From: a virus | IMG/VR virus record: IMGVR_UViG_3300025666_000002 | Span: 1-64,000 of that record | Length of the DNA: 64,000 bases | Direction: 5' to 3' (one strand) | Part shown: positions 8,638-17,311 of the stretch, one piece after another | How positions within the stretch are numbered: position 1 is the first letter of the stretch | How the letters are laid out: each line of letters starts with the position of its first letter | The notes under the pieces: generated by a model | Told to the model about the DNA's origin: nothing | The model's input: the letters and a program-made list of their open reading frames with translations, nothing else | Databases searched by the model: none | Position numbers and translations under genes: made by a program

Positions 8638-10116
8638 TTATAGTTCAACGTTTTCAACTTTGAACTCAACGTATTGAGTTTCTGGGTGGAATCCAGCTTC
8701 AACCAATGCGAATCTAGACTTAACAGCTACTTTAGGAGCCATAGTTCCTTCAGCAATTGTTTGTACTGATTCAGCCATTAGGTAAGGCATGAATACTAGA
8801 CCAGCTGAGTTACCGTCACCTTTTCTACCTACTAGGATTCTGTGTGTACCAGCAGAATCACCTAGGTAACCTCCGTTGAAAGGAAGTCTAGGGTCAGTGT
8901 AAACGTTGATACCTGCTACAGAACCTACTGGGTAGATTGCACCTGCAACTTGGTTGAACGTGTTAGCCATTGGGTTAGGTACGAAACCTGCGATACCTTG
9001 TAGAGCTGAAGCGATTTTAGCATCAACTACTGCGAAGTTACCAGCACCTCTTCTACCTTTGTTAGCGATAAAGTTAGCAGCAGCAAGAACGTTAGTTAAA
9101 ATTCTTCTGTGTGCTTCACCTCTTGTCTCACCACCATAGTTGGTAGTTGGAGATAGGTCGATAGCAGCTGAGAATGGGTTTTCAGTTATGTTAGTAGCTG
9201 CAAGATTTCTCATTGACTTCAAGATGTAGTCGTTGATAGACTGAGTCAATTCGTTAGTTAATACTGCTTCTACTTGAGCAACAGCATCAACACCGAATTG
9301 TTTTAGGTCTTGTACTTGCTCTCTAGTTACACCAGCAGCAACTTGGAAAGTTTCAGCAGCAACTGACTTGCTGAATAGGCTTAAGCCCATTAGCTTGTCT
9401 CTAGTTGACTCACCTTTTTCTCTTGAGAAAGGAAGAGCGTTACCGTCTGAATCAGCATCACCAGTAAATCCTGGGATGTGATCTTCCATAGCTTTTACTA
9501 GTTCAACAGAATCACTATCAGCACCAGCAGCTTCTAAATCAGCAGCTACAGTTGCATCTACGATAGTACCTACTTTAAAGATTGACTTACCGTCAATTCT
9601 TGAAGTTCCTACGAATTCGTAGTCACCGTTAGTATCAGGTACAGCAGCGATGTCTGCAGTTCCAGCACCTGAAGCTTTTACGTAAGTTGGAGCTACAGTA
9701 CCGTCAGCACCGTTAGCGATAGCGTTAGCAACACCACCTTCGTAAGTGTAGTCTAAGTAAGAAAGTAATCCCATTGGACCTGCCATTGGTACTACTGGTA
9801 CTAAGTCTAGACCGATAGTTTGAGCAGCAACCTGCATTGCTAAAGGAAGCAATGTTGGAGCTTTGTCACCTGAACCGTTTGCACCTGAACCACCTACGTT
9901 AGCTGTGCTACCGTTAGCTGGGAAAGATACTGCGCCCATACCAGCTAAGTTCATACCTGGGTTAAGTGCCATAATGTTTGCGTCTTCGTACAGCTTGTGA
10001 TTGTGGCAGTACTCAGACATCCATGCAAGCTTGTTAGATTCAGTAATACCTGTAGCTTCCTCAATGATAGGAGCCCAAGTGTTTCTGATCTCAGCTTCGT
10101 TAATTAAATTTGCCAT
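8638..10116 (-). CDS. 23: Major capsid protein gp23
   Basis: Forms the hexamers of the head shell. 492 residues from the ATG at 10116 (MANLINEAEIRNTWAPII), matching the T4 gp23 N-terminal pattern of a short helix then NxWxPxxE. An in-frame ATG at 10152 would add 12 Lys-rich residues (MSNKQTKKDHSK); I prefer 10116 because it follows an A-rich leader like other starts here. In T4 an N-terminal propeptide is removed by gp21, and an acidic site near KLYEDAN could serve. The C-terminal part (INVYTDPRLPF, LVGRKGDG, FMPYLMAESVQTI) fits the gp23 core fold. It is flanked by its own late-promoter-like element, leader hairpin and strong terminator, as expected for the most expressed gene. Confidence 0.92.
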   Translation of the reverse strand: MANLINEAEIRNTWAPIIEEATGITESNKLAWMSEYCHNHKLYEDANIMALNPGMNLAGMGAVSFPANGSTANVGGSGANGSGDKAPTLLPLAMQVAAQTIGLDLVPVVPMAGPMGLLSYLDYTYEGGVANAIANGADGTVAPTYVKASGAGTADIAAVPDTNGDYEFVGTSRIDGKSIFKVGTIVDATVAADLEAAGADSDSVELVKAMEDHIPGFTGDADSDGNALPFSREKGESTRDKLMGLSLFSKSVAAETFQVAAGVTREQVQDLKQFGVDAVAQVEAVLTNELTQSINDYILKSMRNLAATNITENPFSAAIDLSPTTNYGGETRGEAHRRILTNVLAAANFIANKGRRGAGNFAVVDAKIASALQGIAGFVPNPMANTFNQVAGAIYPVGSVAGINVYTDPRLPFNGGYLGDSAGTHRILVGRKGDGNSAGLVFMPYLMAESVQTIAEGTMAPKVAVKSRFALVEAGFHPETQYVEFKVENVEL

Positions 10117-10157
10117 TTTTGAATGATCTTTTTTTGTTTGTTTATTCGACATTCGAT

Positions 10158-10179
10158 GGGCTTTCTGCTTCTTTAGCCC
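10158..10179 (-). promoter_or_regulatory. Leader hairpin in capsid mRNA
   Basis: On the minus strand GGGCT, a 12-base loop, then AGCCC, between the late-promoter-like element and the capsid start. It may stabilise the 5' end or affect translation. There is no U-run, so it is not a terminator. Confidence 0.4.
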
Positions 10180-10194
10180 TATTCGTCGATCAGT

Positions 10195-10203
10195 TTATAT
10201 ATC
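10195..10203 (-). promoter_or_regulatory. Late-promoter-like element upstream of the capsid gene
   Basis: GATATATAA on the minus strand, 79 bases before the chosen capsid ATG. This is the longest leader among the head genes that carry this element. Confidence 0.6.
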
Positions 10204-10232
10204 TTCTTAATTTTTGCTTTTTTGCAAAAGTT

Positions 10233-10260
10233 AAAAAGGAGAGTGAATTAACACTCTCCC
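10233..10260 (-). terminator. Rho-independent terminator after the protease-scaffold gene
   Basis: On the minus strand GGAGAGTG, loop TTAATT, CACTCTCC, then TTTTT. It lies between the protease-scaffold stop and the capsid promoter. Confidence 0.85.
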
Positions 10261-10287
10261 CTTAAATTTATAGAATGAACAGATAGA

Positions 10288-12492
10288 TTATTTGTTAAAT
10301 CTCTTCTTGAATTGCTCAGCGTAACCAGTTACATCGTATCCAAGGCCTTTGTTCTCTTCAACTTCTTTCGACTCTTTAATCATTTCGATCTTCTCCATTA
10401 CTGAGGCAGATTCTCTTAGATCTCTAGTTTGCCAGAAGTTTCTTACTTGGTATTCTGTTTCTAGTTTATGATACTTAGATTGAGCTAAAATTTGATTATG
10501 CTTAGCTTCTGAAAGGTTTGACCATACATCAGCGTATTCTGCTGGCATTGCCTCTAGTACGAATGGCTGTGCCTGTCTAGACTCAACAATCATGTTTGAT
10601 TTTTCGATTAGAGAAACAATCTCAGATTCTGTCATGAAACCTCTCTTAGAAACAATTTGTCTAACTTCAGTTTTTGCAGCTTCGTTAAGCTCGTTGTATT
10701 TAGACTGAGTTGTTGAAGATACAATTCTAAAGAATGATGGATTCTCATTCTCAGCTTTAGTTGCGCTTTCAACTAGTGCGTCTAACTTAGAAGAAACTTC
10801 TTTCTTGTAAGCTTCTAATGGATCTGAAGCTCCATCTTCGCCTTCGTCTTCTGGCATTTCATCATCAGCCTCTTCTTGAGTACCTTTGTCTTCTTCAGAA
10901 TGTACTTCTTCTGGAGCATCAACTCCATCAGCAGCACCTTCAGCACCTTCTTCTGCTTCTTGACCAGCTTCTTCGCCTTCAACGCCACCTTCAGCTCCGT
11001 TGTCGCCAATTTCTTCTAGTTCTTCTTCGTCCTTCTTAACAACGTCTTCACCTTCAATGCCAGCATCACCTTCAAGTAAAGATTTTACTTTAATTGTGAA
11101 AACTCCGTTAGATTCTTCAATGTACTCTTCTAGATCTGGATCTCCCCAACCTGCATCTTCGTCAGAAATTACAGCCATAAGATCTTTCTTAGAACCTGTT
11201 AGTTCAACTTCGTCCCATCCATTAGGTCCTTCTCCTAAGTTTTTCATAGAAACTTTATGTTTCTTCAATAATTTAAGAAGGTCTTTTGCCTTTGGATCAG
11301 TTACATCTAATACAATCGAATCTTCTGTTACTAAGTTCTCGTTGATTGATTCAGCGATGTACTCAGCGTATTCTGAGATTGACTGCATGTTTTCTTTTAG
11401 GTAGTTAACATACTCGATGATGTTTTCACCTGAAGCTGTATTTTCATTGTGAGCTTCTGCAAGATAGTTAGCAAAGTCTTTTAGTTTTGAAACTCCTTCA
11501 GCAACATGCTCTGTATACTGAATACCTTCGTCTAGTTTTTCTGCAACATGTTCAGAGTATTGAATAGACTGGTCTAACTTTTCAGCTAACTCTTCTGAGT
11601 ACTGAATACCTTGATCTGTTTTCTCTGCAACATGTTCTGTGTACTGGATAGAGTCATCTAACTTGCCAGCTAGATAACCAACATACTCGCCTATTTTGTT
11701 AACGCTTTCTGCGATATGGTCACCATGACCAATCACTTTAGTAATTTTCTCATCGACGTCGGTCGTTTCTACTTCAGACTTTGCGTCGATAGCCTCCTTA
11801 ATTGACTTGATCTCTTTAGCAAGATACTCAGAGTACTTGTTAAAGTCTTCAGCCTTTACGAATTCTGCCATGTTTTGATTTTCTTTTATTTGTGTGTCTG
11901 TTTTTTCTTGTTCTGAATTGTTTTCTAGAATGTTAGATTCTCCGCCCATTTCATAAATGTAAATGCCATCATCGTTGCTGAATCCATAAGACTCATTAAC
12001 TCTCTTTAGTTCGGCATTCTCGAAACCAGGATCTGCTACTAGGTCATATGTAAATAGTTGCTTGATCTTAACTTTGCCGTTAGATTCAACAGCGCCTGCA
12101 GCTCTAGAAGAAATTTGAAGTGGTACACCAGCGTCAACAAGTGCTTTAGCCTGACGGCCAGCATCTGTATCTAGAAGTCTAATTTTACCACGTACTTCTT
12201 TTGTATCTTTATCATAGTAAAGTTCTTCTACTATGTGTGACACGTTCTTTAAAGAAGTATCGAATTGTGTTGGGTGATCTAACTCGCCCAAAAGCTTTGA
12301 AGACTTAATTTTTGCTTGAAGAGCCTCAATCTGTGGAACATATTCATCTTCCGTATAGATTCTGTTGTTTCTGTTCTTTTGATCTATTTGACCAAAAATA
12401 CCCTCAAGCACATAGTCTTTGTTTTCATTCTTATCAACCGTAAGTGCCGATGAGGACCTCTCAACAATCAATAAATCTTTGCTATTTTTCAT
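10288..12492 (-). CDS. 21-22: Prohead protease gp21 fused to scaffold gp22
   Basis: 734 residues. Residues 1 to about 190 match T4 gp21, the serine protease that matures the head (GELDHP around the catalytic His; ISSRAAGAV around the catalytic Ser). The rest behaves as a scaffold: four 14-residue repeats of the form D-x-x-I-Q-Y-x-E-x-x-A-E-x-x (279-334), a 70-residue module shared with the protein at 40714..43158 (about 394-461), a very acidic stretch (478-555), and a helical C-terminus ending YAEQFKKRFNK, like the end of T4 gp22 (YAKVASRF). In T4, 21 and 22 are separate genes. An in-frame ATG at 11871 (MAEFVKAEDF, residue 208) could give a scaffold-only product. It lies between the gp67-like gene and gp23, matching T4 order. 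Confidence 0.88.
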   Translation of the reverse strand: MKNSKDLLIVERSSSALTVDKNENKDYVLEGIFGQIDQKNRNNRIYTEDEYVPQIEALQAKIKSSKLLGELDHPTQFDTSLKNVSHIVEELYYDKDTKEVRGKIRLLDTDAGRQAKALVDAGVPLQISSRAAGAVESNGKVKIKQLFTYDLVADPGFENAELKRVNESYGFSNDDGIYIYEMGGESNILENNSEQEKTDTQIKENQNMAEFVKAEDFNKYSEYLAKEIKSIKEAIDAKSEVETTDVDEKITKVIGHGDHIAESVNKIGEYVGYLAGKLDDSIQYTEHVAEKTDQGIQYSEELAEKLDQSIQYSEHVAEKLDEGIQYTEHVAEGVSKLKDFANYLAEAHNENTASGENIIEYVNYLKENMQSISEYAEYIAESINENLVTEDSIVLDVTDPKAKDLLKLLKKHKVSMKNLGEGPNGWDEVELTGSKKDLMAVISDEDAGWGDPDLEEYIEESNGVFTIKVKSLLEGDAGIEGEDVVKKDEEELEEIGDNGAEGGVEGEEAGQEAEEGAEGAADGVDAPEEVHSEEDKGTQEEADDEMPEDEGEDGASDPLEAYKKEVSSKLDALVESATKAENENPSFFRIVSSTTQSKYNELNEAAKTEVRQIVSKRGFMTESEIVSLIEKSNMIVESRQAQPFVLEAMPAEYADVWSNLSEAKHNQILAQSKYHKLETEYQVRNFWQTRDLRESASVMEKIEMIKESKEVEENKGLGYDVTGYAEQFKKRFNK
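11491..11658 (-). repeat. Four 42-base repeats encoding a 14-residue coiled-coil unit
   Basis: Residues 279-334 of the protease-scaffold fusion are four consecutive copies of a 14-residue unit (for example DQSIQYSEHVAEKL). Fourteen residues equal two heptads, so copy-number change would lengthen the coiled coil without breaking phase. Confidence 0.85.
11869..11871 (-). other. Possible internal start for a scaffold-only protein
   Basis: In-frame ATG, residue 208 of the fusion, preceded by an A-rich stretch (AAAAGAAAATCAAAAC) like many starts here, and followed by MAEFVKAEDFNKYSEYL. It falls at the junction of the protease and scaffold parts, and a product from it would be 527 residues. Nested protease/scaffold genes are known, for example lambda C/Nu3. 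Confidence 0.45.
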
Positions 12493-12514
12493 TCTATGTG
12501 TTTTTCTATTTTTA

Positions 12515-12523
12515 ATATATATC
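12515..12523 (-). promoter_or_regulatory. Late-promoter-like element
   Basis: GATATATAT on the minus strand, 23 bases before the protease-scaffold ATG. Confidence 0.55.
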
Positions 12524-12547
12524 AGCTTTGCTTATGTAAATATCTTA

Positions 12548-12904
12548 TTAGATGTCAAGGTCTAGCTTAGGCTCACCTGCGTCTCCGCCTTCTTTAGCCT
12601 TATCAGCCTCTTCTTTCTCCTTTTCTTCTTCGGCTTCTTTCTCCTTCTCTTCAGCTTTAACCTCGTTAAAAAAGGCAGTTATTTTTTCTAATTCACCACT
12701 AGCGAAAGAACCTTCACCATACTCATCAAAGAAGTACTGCTTGAATTCCTTTTCGGTTGGTGATGCATTAATTGCACCTAGTATCTCAGCGGCCTTAATA
12801 GTCTCACCAGAATCTAGAGTATAGTCATCAACGTAAATTTCAGATTCTTCGCCAGCTTTTAGGGCTTCTTTTATGAATGATTCGAATGTGTTGTAAATTT
12901 TCAT
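12548..12904 (-). CDS. Prohead core protein, gp67/gp68-like, with capsid-targeting-like N-terminus
   Basis: 118 residues. The N-terminus MKIYNTFESFIKEALKAGEE closely resembles the T4 capsid targeting sequence (MKTYQEFIAEA). The C-terminal third is a Glu/Lys/Asp run ending PKLDLDI, like the acidic tail of T4 gp67. Position between the portal and the protease is where T4 has genes 67 and 68. It is probably a core component of the prohead, degraded or trimmed by the protease on maturation. The assignment rests on position and composition rather than alignment. Confidence 0.75.
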   Translation of the reverse strand: MKIYNTFESFIKEALKAGEESEIYVDDYTLDSGETIKAAEILGAINASPTEKEFKQYFFDEYGEGSFASGELEKITAFFNEVKAEEKEKEAEEEKEKEEADKAKEGGDAGEPKLDLDI

Positions 12905-12907
12905 AAT

Positions 12908-12916
12908 CTATATATC
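12908..12916 (-). promoter_or_regulatory. Late-promoter-like element very close to a start codon
   Basis: GATATATAG on the minus strand with only 3 bases before the ATG at 12904. If used as a promoter it would give a nearly leaderless mRNA, so it may be fortuitous or may mainly serve the gene further downstream. Confidence 0.4.
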
Positions 12917-12918
12917 TT

Positions 12919-14523
12919 TTAAAATCCAAGACCGCCCATTTGATCCTCATCACCCTCTTCACCGGCTTCTTCCATATCTACTCTGGTTTTTGCCGCTGAG
13001 TTGGCTTGAATCTCATCGTCGGTAAGTTTTAAGTACTTCTTAACAAGGTATGCCTGGTCAAAATAGTACTCTTCTTCCATTGTTTCTTGGTTTGTTGTCA
13101 TTAAGCTATCTCGCATACTACCGATGAATTCTAGTCTACGCTCCATGATTTCCATGTGCTTTAATTCAGCAAACATATTCTCTTCGTTGAATCTTAATGC
13201 AACTTGAGTTTTAAACTGTGGGTCTTCGGTAAATTCTGGGTATTTAAGACACATTTGAATAAAAAGTGGCTTAACTAGTATTTCTTGGAATGTAGATCTT
13301 AAACGCTTGATAAACTTGCTGAACTTGATCTCATCGCGAATCATACCATCAGCTGCAAGGTTAAAGTCTCCACCGCCATCTTCATATAAGAATCTTGAGT
13401 AAGGAATTTTAGATACGTGCTTTAACTTATCAGAGAAGTACTTAAGTGCTTCAGTATCTGATAAATCTGGTCCATCACCGCCAAGAGTTTCAATCTCTGG
13501 GCTTTCACCCTCTTTACTTGGTAACCAGTATTCTTTGTTGAACTGTAGCATTGGCTGGCCATCTGTGTGCAGTGTTGCACTTTCCCAATCAAAATCAACA
13601 TTCTCCTTATAAGAGTTCATCAGTTGTGCCAAGGATTGCTTAGCACGAGTCTTAGACTTACCTCCAACTGGAATAATAAACTTCATTCTAAACGAAGCAT
13701 TAGTCACGGCCCATACAACTCTAGTATGTTCCATAATTCTTAATAAGTTAAATGCTCTGATTAGTCGTTCTAGATAACTTACACGGCTTGCCGTTGTAAT
13801 TGAAGAGTAAGATATGTAAAGAACCTGCGAATCGTAAAGTTTACGTTCTTTTGTTGGATCATCTTTAAATTGTACCCAAACTTTTTTACCATCATCATGG
13901 TTGTAGCCTGGAATAAGTGTAATCGGGTCAATCTCTTTGAAACCAATAATCTCAGTTTGATCTGGATTGTATATAATCTCAAACGCTAGATAACCATCAA
14001 CTAGAAACTTTCTAAAATAATACCAAGCTGATTGGTCTGTGTTAAAACCAAAATAGTGGTAGATCTGTCTAAAATATTTGTTAAGGTCTTTCTCAACCTT
14101 TTCAGAGACATCAAGTCCTAAGATTTCAGGTTGACAGAAAAAGTTTTTATCATCATAAACTACAGTCTCATCGCAAAGAATGTCTAGAATATCTTCAATC
14201 TCATCATTAATTGAAAAGGCTCTAAGTTCTTCTCTCTTCTGTTGGTATTCTTGGTCAAAAAACGGAATGTTCTTCTTAAGGTTAATGTCGGTCATTGACA
14301 GTGCAGCAAACGCACCGTAAATGTCATCATTGTCAAGACCCATTGGATTCATCTGGCCGTAGCCAAACATATCCTCCATTGGACCAATCGCTTGAGACTG
14401 GCGTAGAACCATGTCATCATAACGCATACCGAATGATGAAAGTGACTTTAACGTGTTCGATAAGTTAAACGGTTTGCTACCGTAACTTAAAGGTCCGTTT
14501 CTTTTGTTTGTATAACCTGCCAT
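12919..14523 (-). CDS. 20: Portal vertex protein gp20
   Basis: 534 residues, close to T4 gp20 (524). It forms the dodecameric ring at the head vertex that DNA passes through. Matching blocks: INDEIEDILDILCDETVVYD (T4: YEVDNAVSEIVSDAIVYED), WYYFRKFLVDGYLAFEIIYN, RVVWAVTNASF, EYWLPSKEG with LGGDGPDLSD, KIPYSRFLYEDGG, and ELKHMEIMERRLEFI near the end (T4: ELKEAEILERRINML). The C-terminus is acidic. A late-promoter-like element precedes it, and the core protein and protease follow as in T4. Confidence 0.95.
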   Translation of the reverse strand: MAGYTNKRNGPLSYGSKPFNLSNTLKSLSSFGMRYDDMVLRQSQAIGPMEDMFGYGQMNPMGLDNDDIYGAFAALSMTDINLKKNIPFFDQEYQQKREELRAFSINDEIEDILDILCDETVVYDDKNFFCQPEILGLDVSEKVEKDLNKYFRQIYHYFGFNTDQSAWYYFRKFLVDGYLAFEIIYNPDQTEIIGFKEIDPITLIPGYNHDDGKKVWVQFKDDPTKERKLYDSQVLYISYSSITTASRVSYLERLIRAFNLLRIMEHTRVVWAVTNASFRMKFIIPVGGKSKTRAKQSLAQLMNSYKENVDFDWESATLHTDGQPMLQFNKEYWLPSKEGESPEIETLGGDGPDLSDTEALKYFSDKLKHVSKIPYSRFLYEDGGGDFNLAADGMIRDEIKFSKFIKRLRSTFQEILVKPLFIQMCLKYPEFTEDPQFKTQVALRFNEENMFAELKHMEIMERRLEFIGSMRDSLMTTNQETMEEEYYFDQAYLVKKYLKLTDDEIQANSAAKTRVDMEEAGEEGDEDQMGGLGF

Positions 14524-14544
14524 ATTATGATAGTATTTTCAATT

Positions 14545-14553
14545 TTATATATC
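14545..14553 (-). promoter_or_regulatory. Late-promoter-like element upstream of the portal gene
   Basis: GATATATAA on the minus strand, 22 bases before the portal ATG and directly after the TAG stop of the upstream gene. Confidence 0.6.
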
Positions 14554-15153
14554 CTATTTTCTAAGATGATTTCTGAACTGGTATCTGATCTTCCCGATTG
14601 AAGCACCGTTAAGCTCTATAAAGTCGCAAAGTGCTATTCTAGCCCAGTTTTCATAGTTAACTATTTTTTGATTTGATTTTAATGCTGGTATGTATTGTCT
14701 AACGGCAAAACCCAGTCCAAATCGCTCTAGAAAGGCCTTAGCACCAGTATATGTTAATGGTATTTGACCTTGCATTCTTGCCACGCCTTTTTTGCCTGCT
14801 TTTTTAGACTCAATTTGACCTTCTAGTCTATCATAAATCAAGTCCAGCATATCTTCTTTAAAAGAGACTGGTAATAGATTAAGGTTAATACCGAAGTCAT
14901 TACCATCAGCGGGATCTAGTGCTAAAACAACTGGATTGCGATCCCACCACGGTAAAGTTGCTTCATTTTTAGGCTTATCATATCTAAACACGTGAATCAT
15001 GCCTGTTCTAAATCTACCGCCGTATCTAGCCACAGCACCTTCTCTAACGTTTTTGCTGCTCTCAACAAACCACTTCTCAGCCTCTCTACGTGCTTTAGTT
15101 TTGCCACCAGCTTCTCGGCTTAATTCTTTTATATCTTTCTTAATTTTACCCAT
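14554..15153 (-). CDS. Probable head/neck structural protein of unknown function
   Basis: 199 residues. Lys/Arg-rich N-terminus, then a core FRYDKPKN, LPWWDRNPVVLALDP and DFGINLNLLP. This pattern looks like a conserved myovirus structural family, but I cannot assign a T4 number. It lies between gp4 and the portal. Gene 53 in T4 follows gene 4 and has a similar length, but I see no sequence match to gp53 and do not claim it. Confidence 0.65.
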   Translation of the reverse strand: MGKIKKDIKELSREAGGKTKARREAEKWFVESSKNVREGAVARYGGRFRTGMIHVFRYDKPKNEATLPWWDRNPVVLALDPADGNDFGINLNLLPVSFKEDMLDLIYDRLEGQIESKKAGKKGVARMQGQIPLTYTGAKAFLERFGLGFAVRQYIPALKSNQKIVNYENWARIALCDFIELNGASIGKIRYQFRNHLRK

Positions 15154-15154
15154 C

Positions 15155-15628
15155 TTAGCCTAGAGTCTTTTCAGTAAGCACAATGAAACGCCAGCCGCGG
15201 GCTTCTGCCCACTTCTTAGCATATGCGTATTTGTCTCTATTTTTTATGTATTGCTCTGCCAAAAACTTATATGAGTTAAGAGCCTTTTTTGAATTCTTGG
15301 TTGGTGGCTTTGGCTTTTTAATCTGAGCTTCTGGTTTCACCTCAACCAAAAACTCTTTTTCACCTTCTTCTGTTTTGGTCTTCATGTAGAAGTCTGGATA
15401 ATATTTATGCTCTTTATTATCTATAGATGACCAATATTTAATTGTAACAGGTTCGCTAGACCATTTTAGCACGTGGTCTCTAGTGTCACACATAATCATG
15501 AACTTGCGCTCCCATGAACTTCTGTAGATGATGGGAGTGGGGCCAATATATTTGTCTGGATTAGTAGGTTTAAAATAACCTTGAATGTGGCCTGAATTAT
15601 TACTTGGCTTTAAGTTCTTTATCGACAT
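15155..15628 (-). CDS. 4: Head completion protein gp4 (nuclease fold)
   Basis: 157 residues, close to T4 gp4 (150). It completes the head before the tail joins. The motif run YRSSWERKFMIMCD, then YYPDFYMK, then EFLVEVKPEAQ, is the T4 gp4 pattern and fits a PD-(D/E)xK nuclease core (D in YPDF, E-V-K). The C-terminus RGWRFIVLTEKTLG also matches the family. Its ATG overlaps the stop of the gp55 gene. Confidence 0.9.
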   Translation of the reverse strand: MSIKNLKPSNNSGHIQGYFKPTNPDKYIGPTPIIYRSSWERKFMIMCDTRDHVLKWSSEPVTIKYWSSIDNKEHKYYPDFYMKTKTEEGEKEFLVEVKPEAQIKKPKPPTKNSKKALNSYKFLAEQYIKNRDKYAYAKKWAEARGWRFIVLTEKTLG

Positions 15629-16014
15629 TAGATGTTAAACATGCCACCGTCGTGATCTGAGCCGTTTCCACTAATACGGTCAATTGACAGTGTGTTCTTA
15701 TACTTTGTTGGGTGAATTTTATTCCAGCCTTTTGCGTAGCCTCTTTTTGCTATCTCTGTAAAATATGCAAATGCGTTGGTATATTTTGGGTTAAAGTTCT
15801 GCCAGTATTTAAGTAAGTCTAATAGAGCAAACTGTAGACAGTCATTTCTATCATCTTCATTTACATAGGTTAATTTTCTAATTGTACGTTCTGCAAGAAG
15901 CACTAACATCTTCTCAGCGTCTCTAGTTAACTTGCCTGCTTCTTTTGATTTTACAATTTCGTTGTAAAGGTCTTTATTGTTGAGATAGTTCTTTTTCTTA
16001 GCCACCTGGATCAT
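15628..16014 (-). CDS. 55: Late sigma factor gp55
   Basis: Redirects host RNA polymerase to late promoters. 128 residues from the ATG at 16014 (MIQVAKKKNYLNNKDLY); the frame extends to 16044 but that region is an A/T-rich leader. YLNNKDLYNEI parallels T4 gp55 YVNNKELLQAI, and NFNPKYTNAFAYFTEIAKRGYAKGWNK parallels the T4 block around HNFDETKYKNPHAYITQ, the sigma region-2-like part. It is shorter than T4 gp55 (185) and ends GGMFNI, which might be a clamp-contacting tail. It is the natural partner for the GATATATAA elements in this window. Confidence 0.85.
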   Translation of the reverse strand: MIQVAKKKNYLNNKDLYNEIVKSKEAGKLTRDAEKMLVLLAERTIRKLTYVNEDDRNDCLQFALLDLLKYWQNFNPKYTNAFAYFTEIAKRGYAKGWNKIHPTKYKNTLSIDRISGNGSDHDGGMFNI

Positions 16015-16041
16015 TCTTTTTATTTTTATGTATATTATAAA

Positions 16042-16070
16042 CAAAAAAGCCCATTTGTTTCCAAACGGGC
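16042..16070 (-). terminator. Rho-independent terminator
   Basis: On the minus strand GCCCGTTTG, loop GAAA, CAAATGGGC, then TTTTTTG. It lies 28 bases past the stop of the gene at 16098. Confidence 0.85.
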
Positions 16071-16097
16071 TCCTTGACTATTAAAAGTCTAATGGAT

Positions 16098-17270
16098 TTA
16101 TGTCAATTCTGAACTAGGAAGTTCAATTGCTCTCTTCTCAATTCTCAATGGCTTGTCGTCTTTAAAAACAGTCAGAAGATCTGTTTTTCCAGCTGAAGAA
16201 TATTCCATTGCATCTATCAATACCTTAGTACCTTTGGTTAGACCGTCAAAATCAACTTTAAGAGTAGCTTCTAGATAGCCTTCATCTCTGCCTAATTTTG
16301 CTTCCTCTAAAGATTCAATCTCTTCACCGATTCTTTTAATCTCAGAGCTTAAGAAATGATCTGCTTCTTTAATAGCTGGTATATTTCTATCTGCTTCTGC
16401 AAGTCTACCTTTTTGATCCTGTAAGAATGAGATCATCTCTCTTCTTAAAGCAACTGCATTCTCTCTATCTTCAACTTGTTCTTTAATACCATCTAATAGA
16501 TCTTGAACTGAAGCTGTAATATCTGCTCCTGTTTCTTCAGCAACGTAGTTGATTAATTCTTGTGGCTCCATTTGAATAAACTTACCGATTCTAGTTGCCT
16601 CGTTAATTCTCCAAGCATATACTCTATTCTCAGTACGGATTGTAGAAACTTTTACATCTCCAAGTTGAGACTCAGTTACGAATTCTAGGATGTTGTACAT
16701 ACCGAAGTTTTTAGCAGCCGTTTCAAATAGATTCAGAAGACCTTTATCTTCATATCTAATTAATGCTGATGCAAAAGCTTGTTCTGTAACACCTTCTGTG
16801 ATAACCTCACGGTTGCCAATAAAAGTCTTATTCTCGTTAGCATCGTATTTAAAGGTTACTTGAATACCACTGTTGGTTAAAGTTAAGATAGTTTCATTAA
16901 CTTCTGCTAATTCTTTTTCTAATTCAGTAGTAGCTGCTTTCTTACCGGCTAACTTAGATTCTTTTAACTCAGTCTTAAGGAATTCAGCTTTATCTTGTAG
17001 ACCAACTAATTCGTCGTAGTTTTTAGACTTCGCCTCGTTCAGATCAGTGATCTGTGACTTTTTGTTTAAGTCATAGTTAAACTGAATGCCAGATTCATCT
17101 ACCTTGAAAGCCTCAAGAGCCTTTGATAGAGCGTTAAACTCTTCAGATGCTCCAGTTGCTTCTTTAATGATATTACCAGTAACTTTAAATAGTTTGCCGG
17201 CAGTCTCAAAGATGTAACCTACGCCTTGTTTTTCTGTTGGCGAAATGATGCCTTTTCTTAATTTAGTCAT
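16098..17270 (-). CDS. Protein of unknown function, late region
   Basis: 390 residues, mostly helical with several coiled-coil stretches (around 75-125 and 270-320). It has recurrent TE/EA sites (VITEGVTEQAF, LEEAKLG) that could be cut by the prohead protease, but lacks the F-x-x-F-N-E start. No enzyme motif is seen. It is preceded by a GATATATAA element and followed by a strong terminator, so it is a monocistronic late gene between gp15 and gp55. A virion or assembly role is likely; I do not recognise the family. Confidence 0.75.
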   Translation of the reverse strand: MTKLRKGIISPTEKQGVGYIFETAGKLFKVTGNIIKEATGASEEFNALSKALEAFKVDESGIQFNYDLNKKSQITDLNEAKSKNYDELVGLQDKAEFLKTELKESKLAGKKAATTELEKELAEVNETILTLTNSGIQVTFKYDANENKTFIGNREVITEGVTEQAFASALIRYEDKGLLNLFETAAKNFGMYNILEFVTESQLGDVKVSTIRTENRVYAWRINEATRIGKFIQMEPQELINYVAEETGADITASVQDLLDGIKEQVEDRENAVALRREMISFLQDQKGRLAEADRNIPAIKEADHFLSSEIKRIGEEIESLEEAKLGRDEGYLEATLKVDFDGLTKGTKVLIDAMEYSSAGKTDLLTVFKDDKPLRIEKRAIELPSSELT

Positions 17271-17294
17271 TTCGTATTTTGATTTTTTGTTTAA

Positions 17295-17303
17295 TTATAT
17301 ATC
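17295..17303 (-). promoter_or_regulatory. Late-promoter-like element
   Basis: GATATATAA on the minus strand, 25 bases before the ATG at 17270. Confidence 0.6.
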
Positions 17304-17311
17304 TGTCTAAT

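Noticed and set aside
14554-15153. Baseplate wedge gp53
   Set aside because: Length and order relative to gp4 fit, but I see no sequence agreement with T4 gp53.
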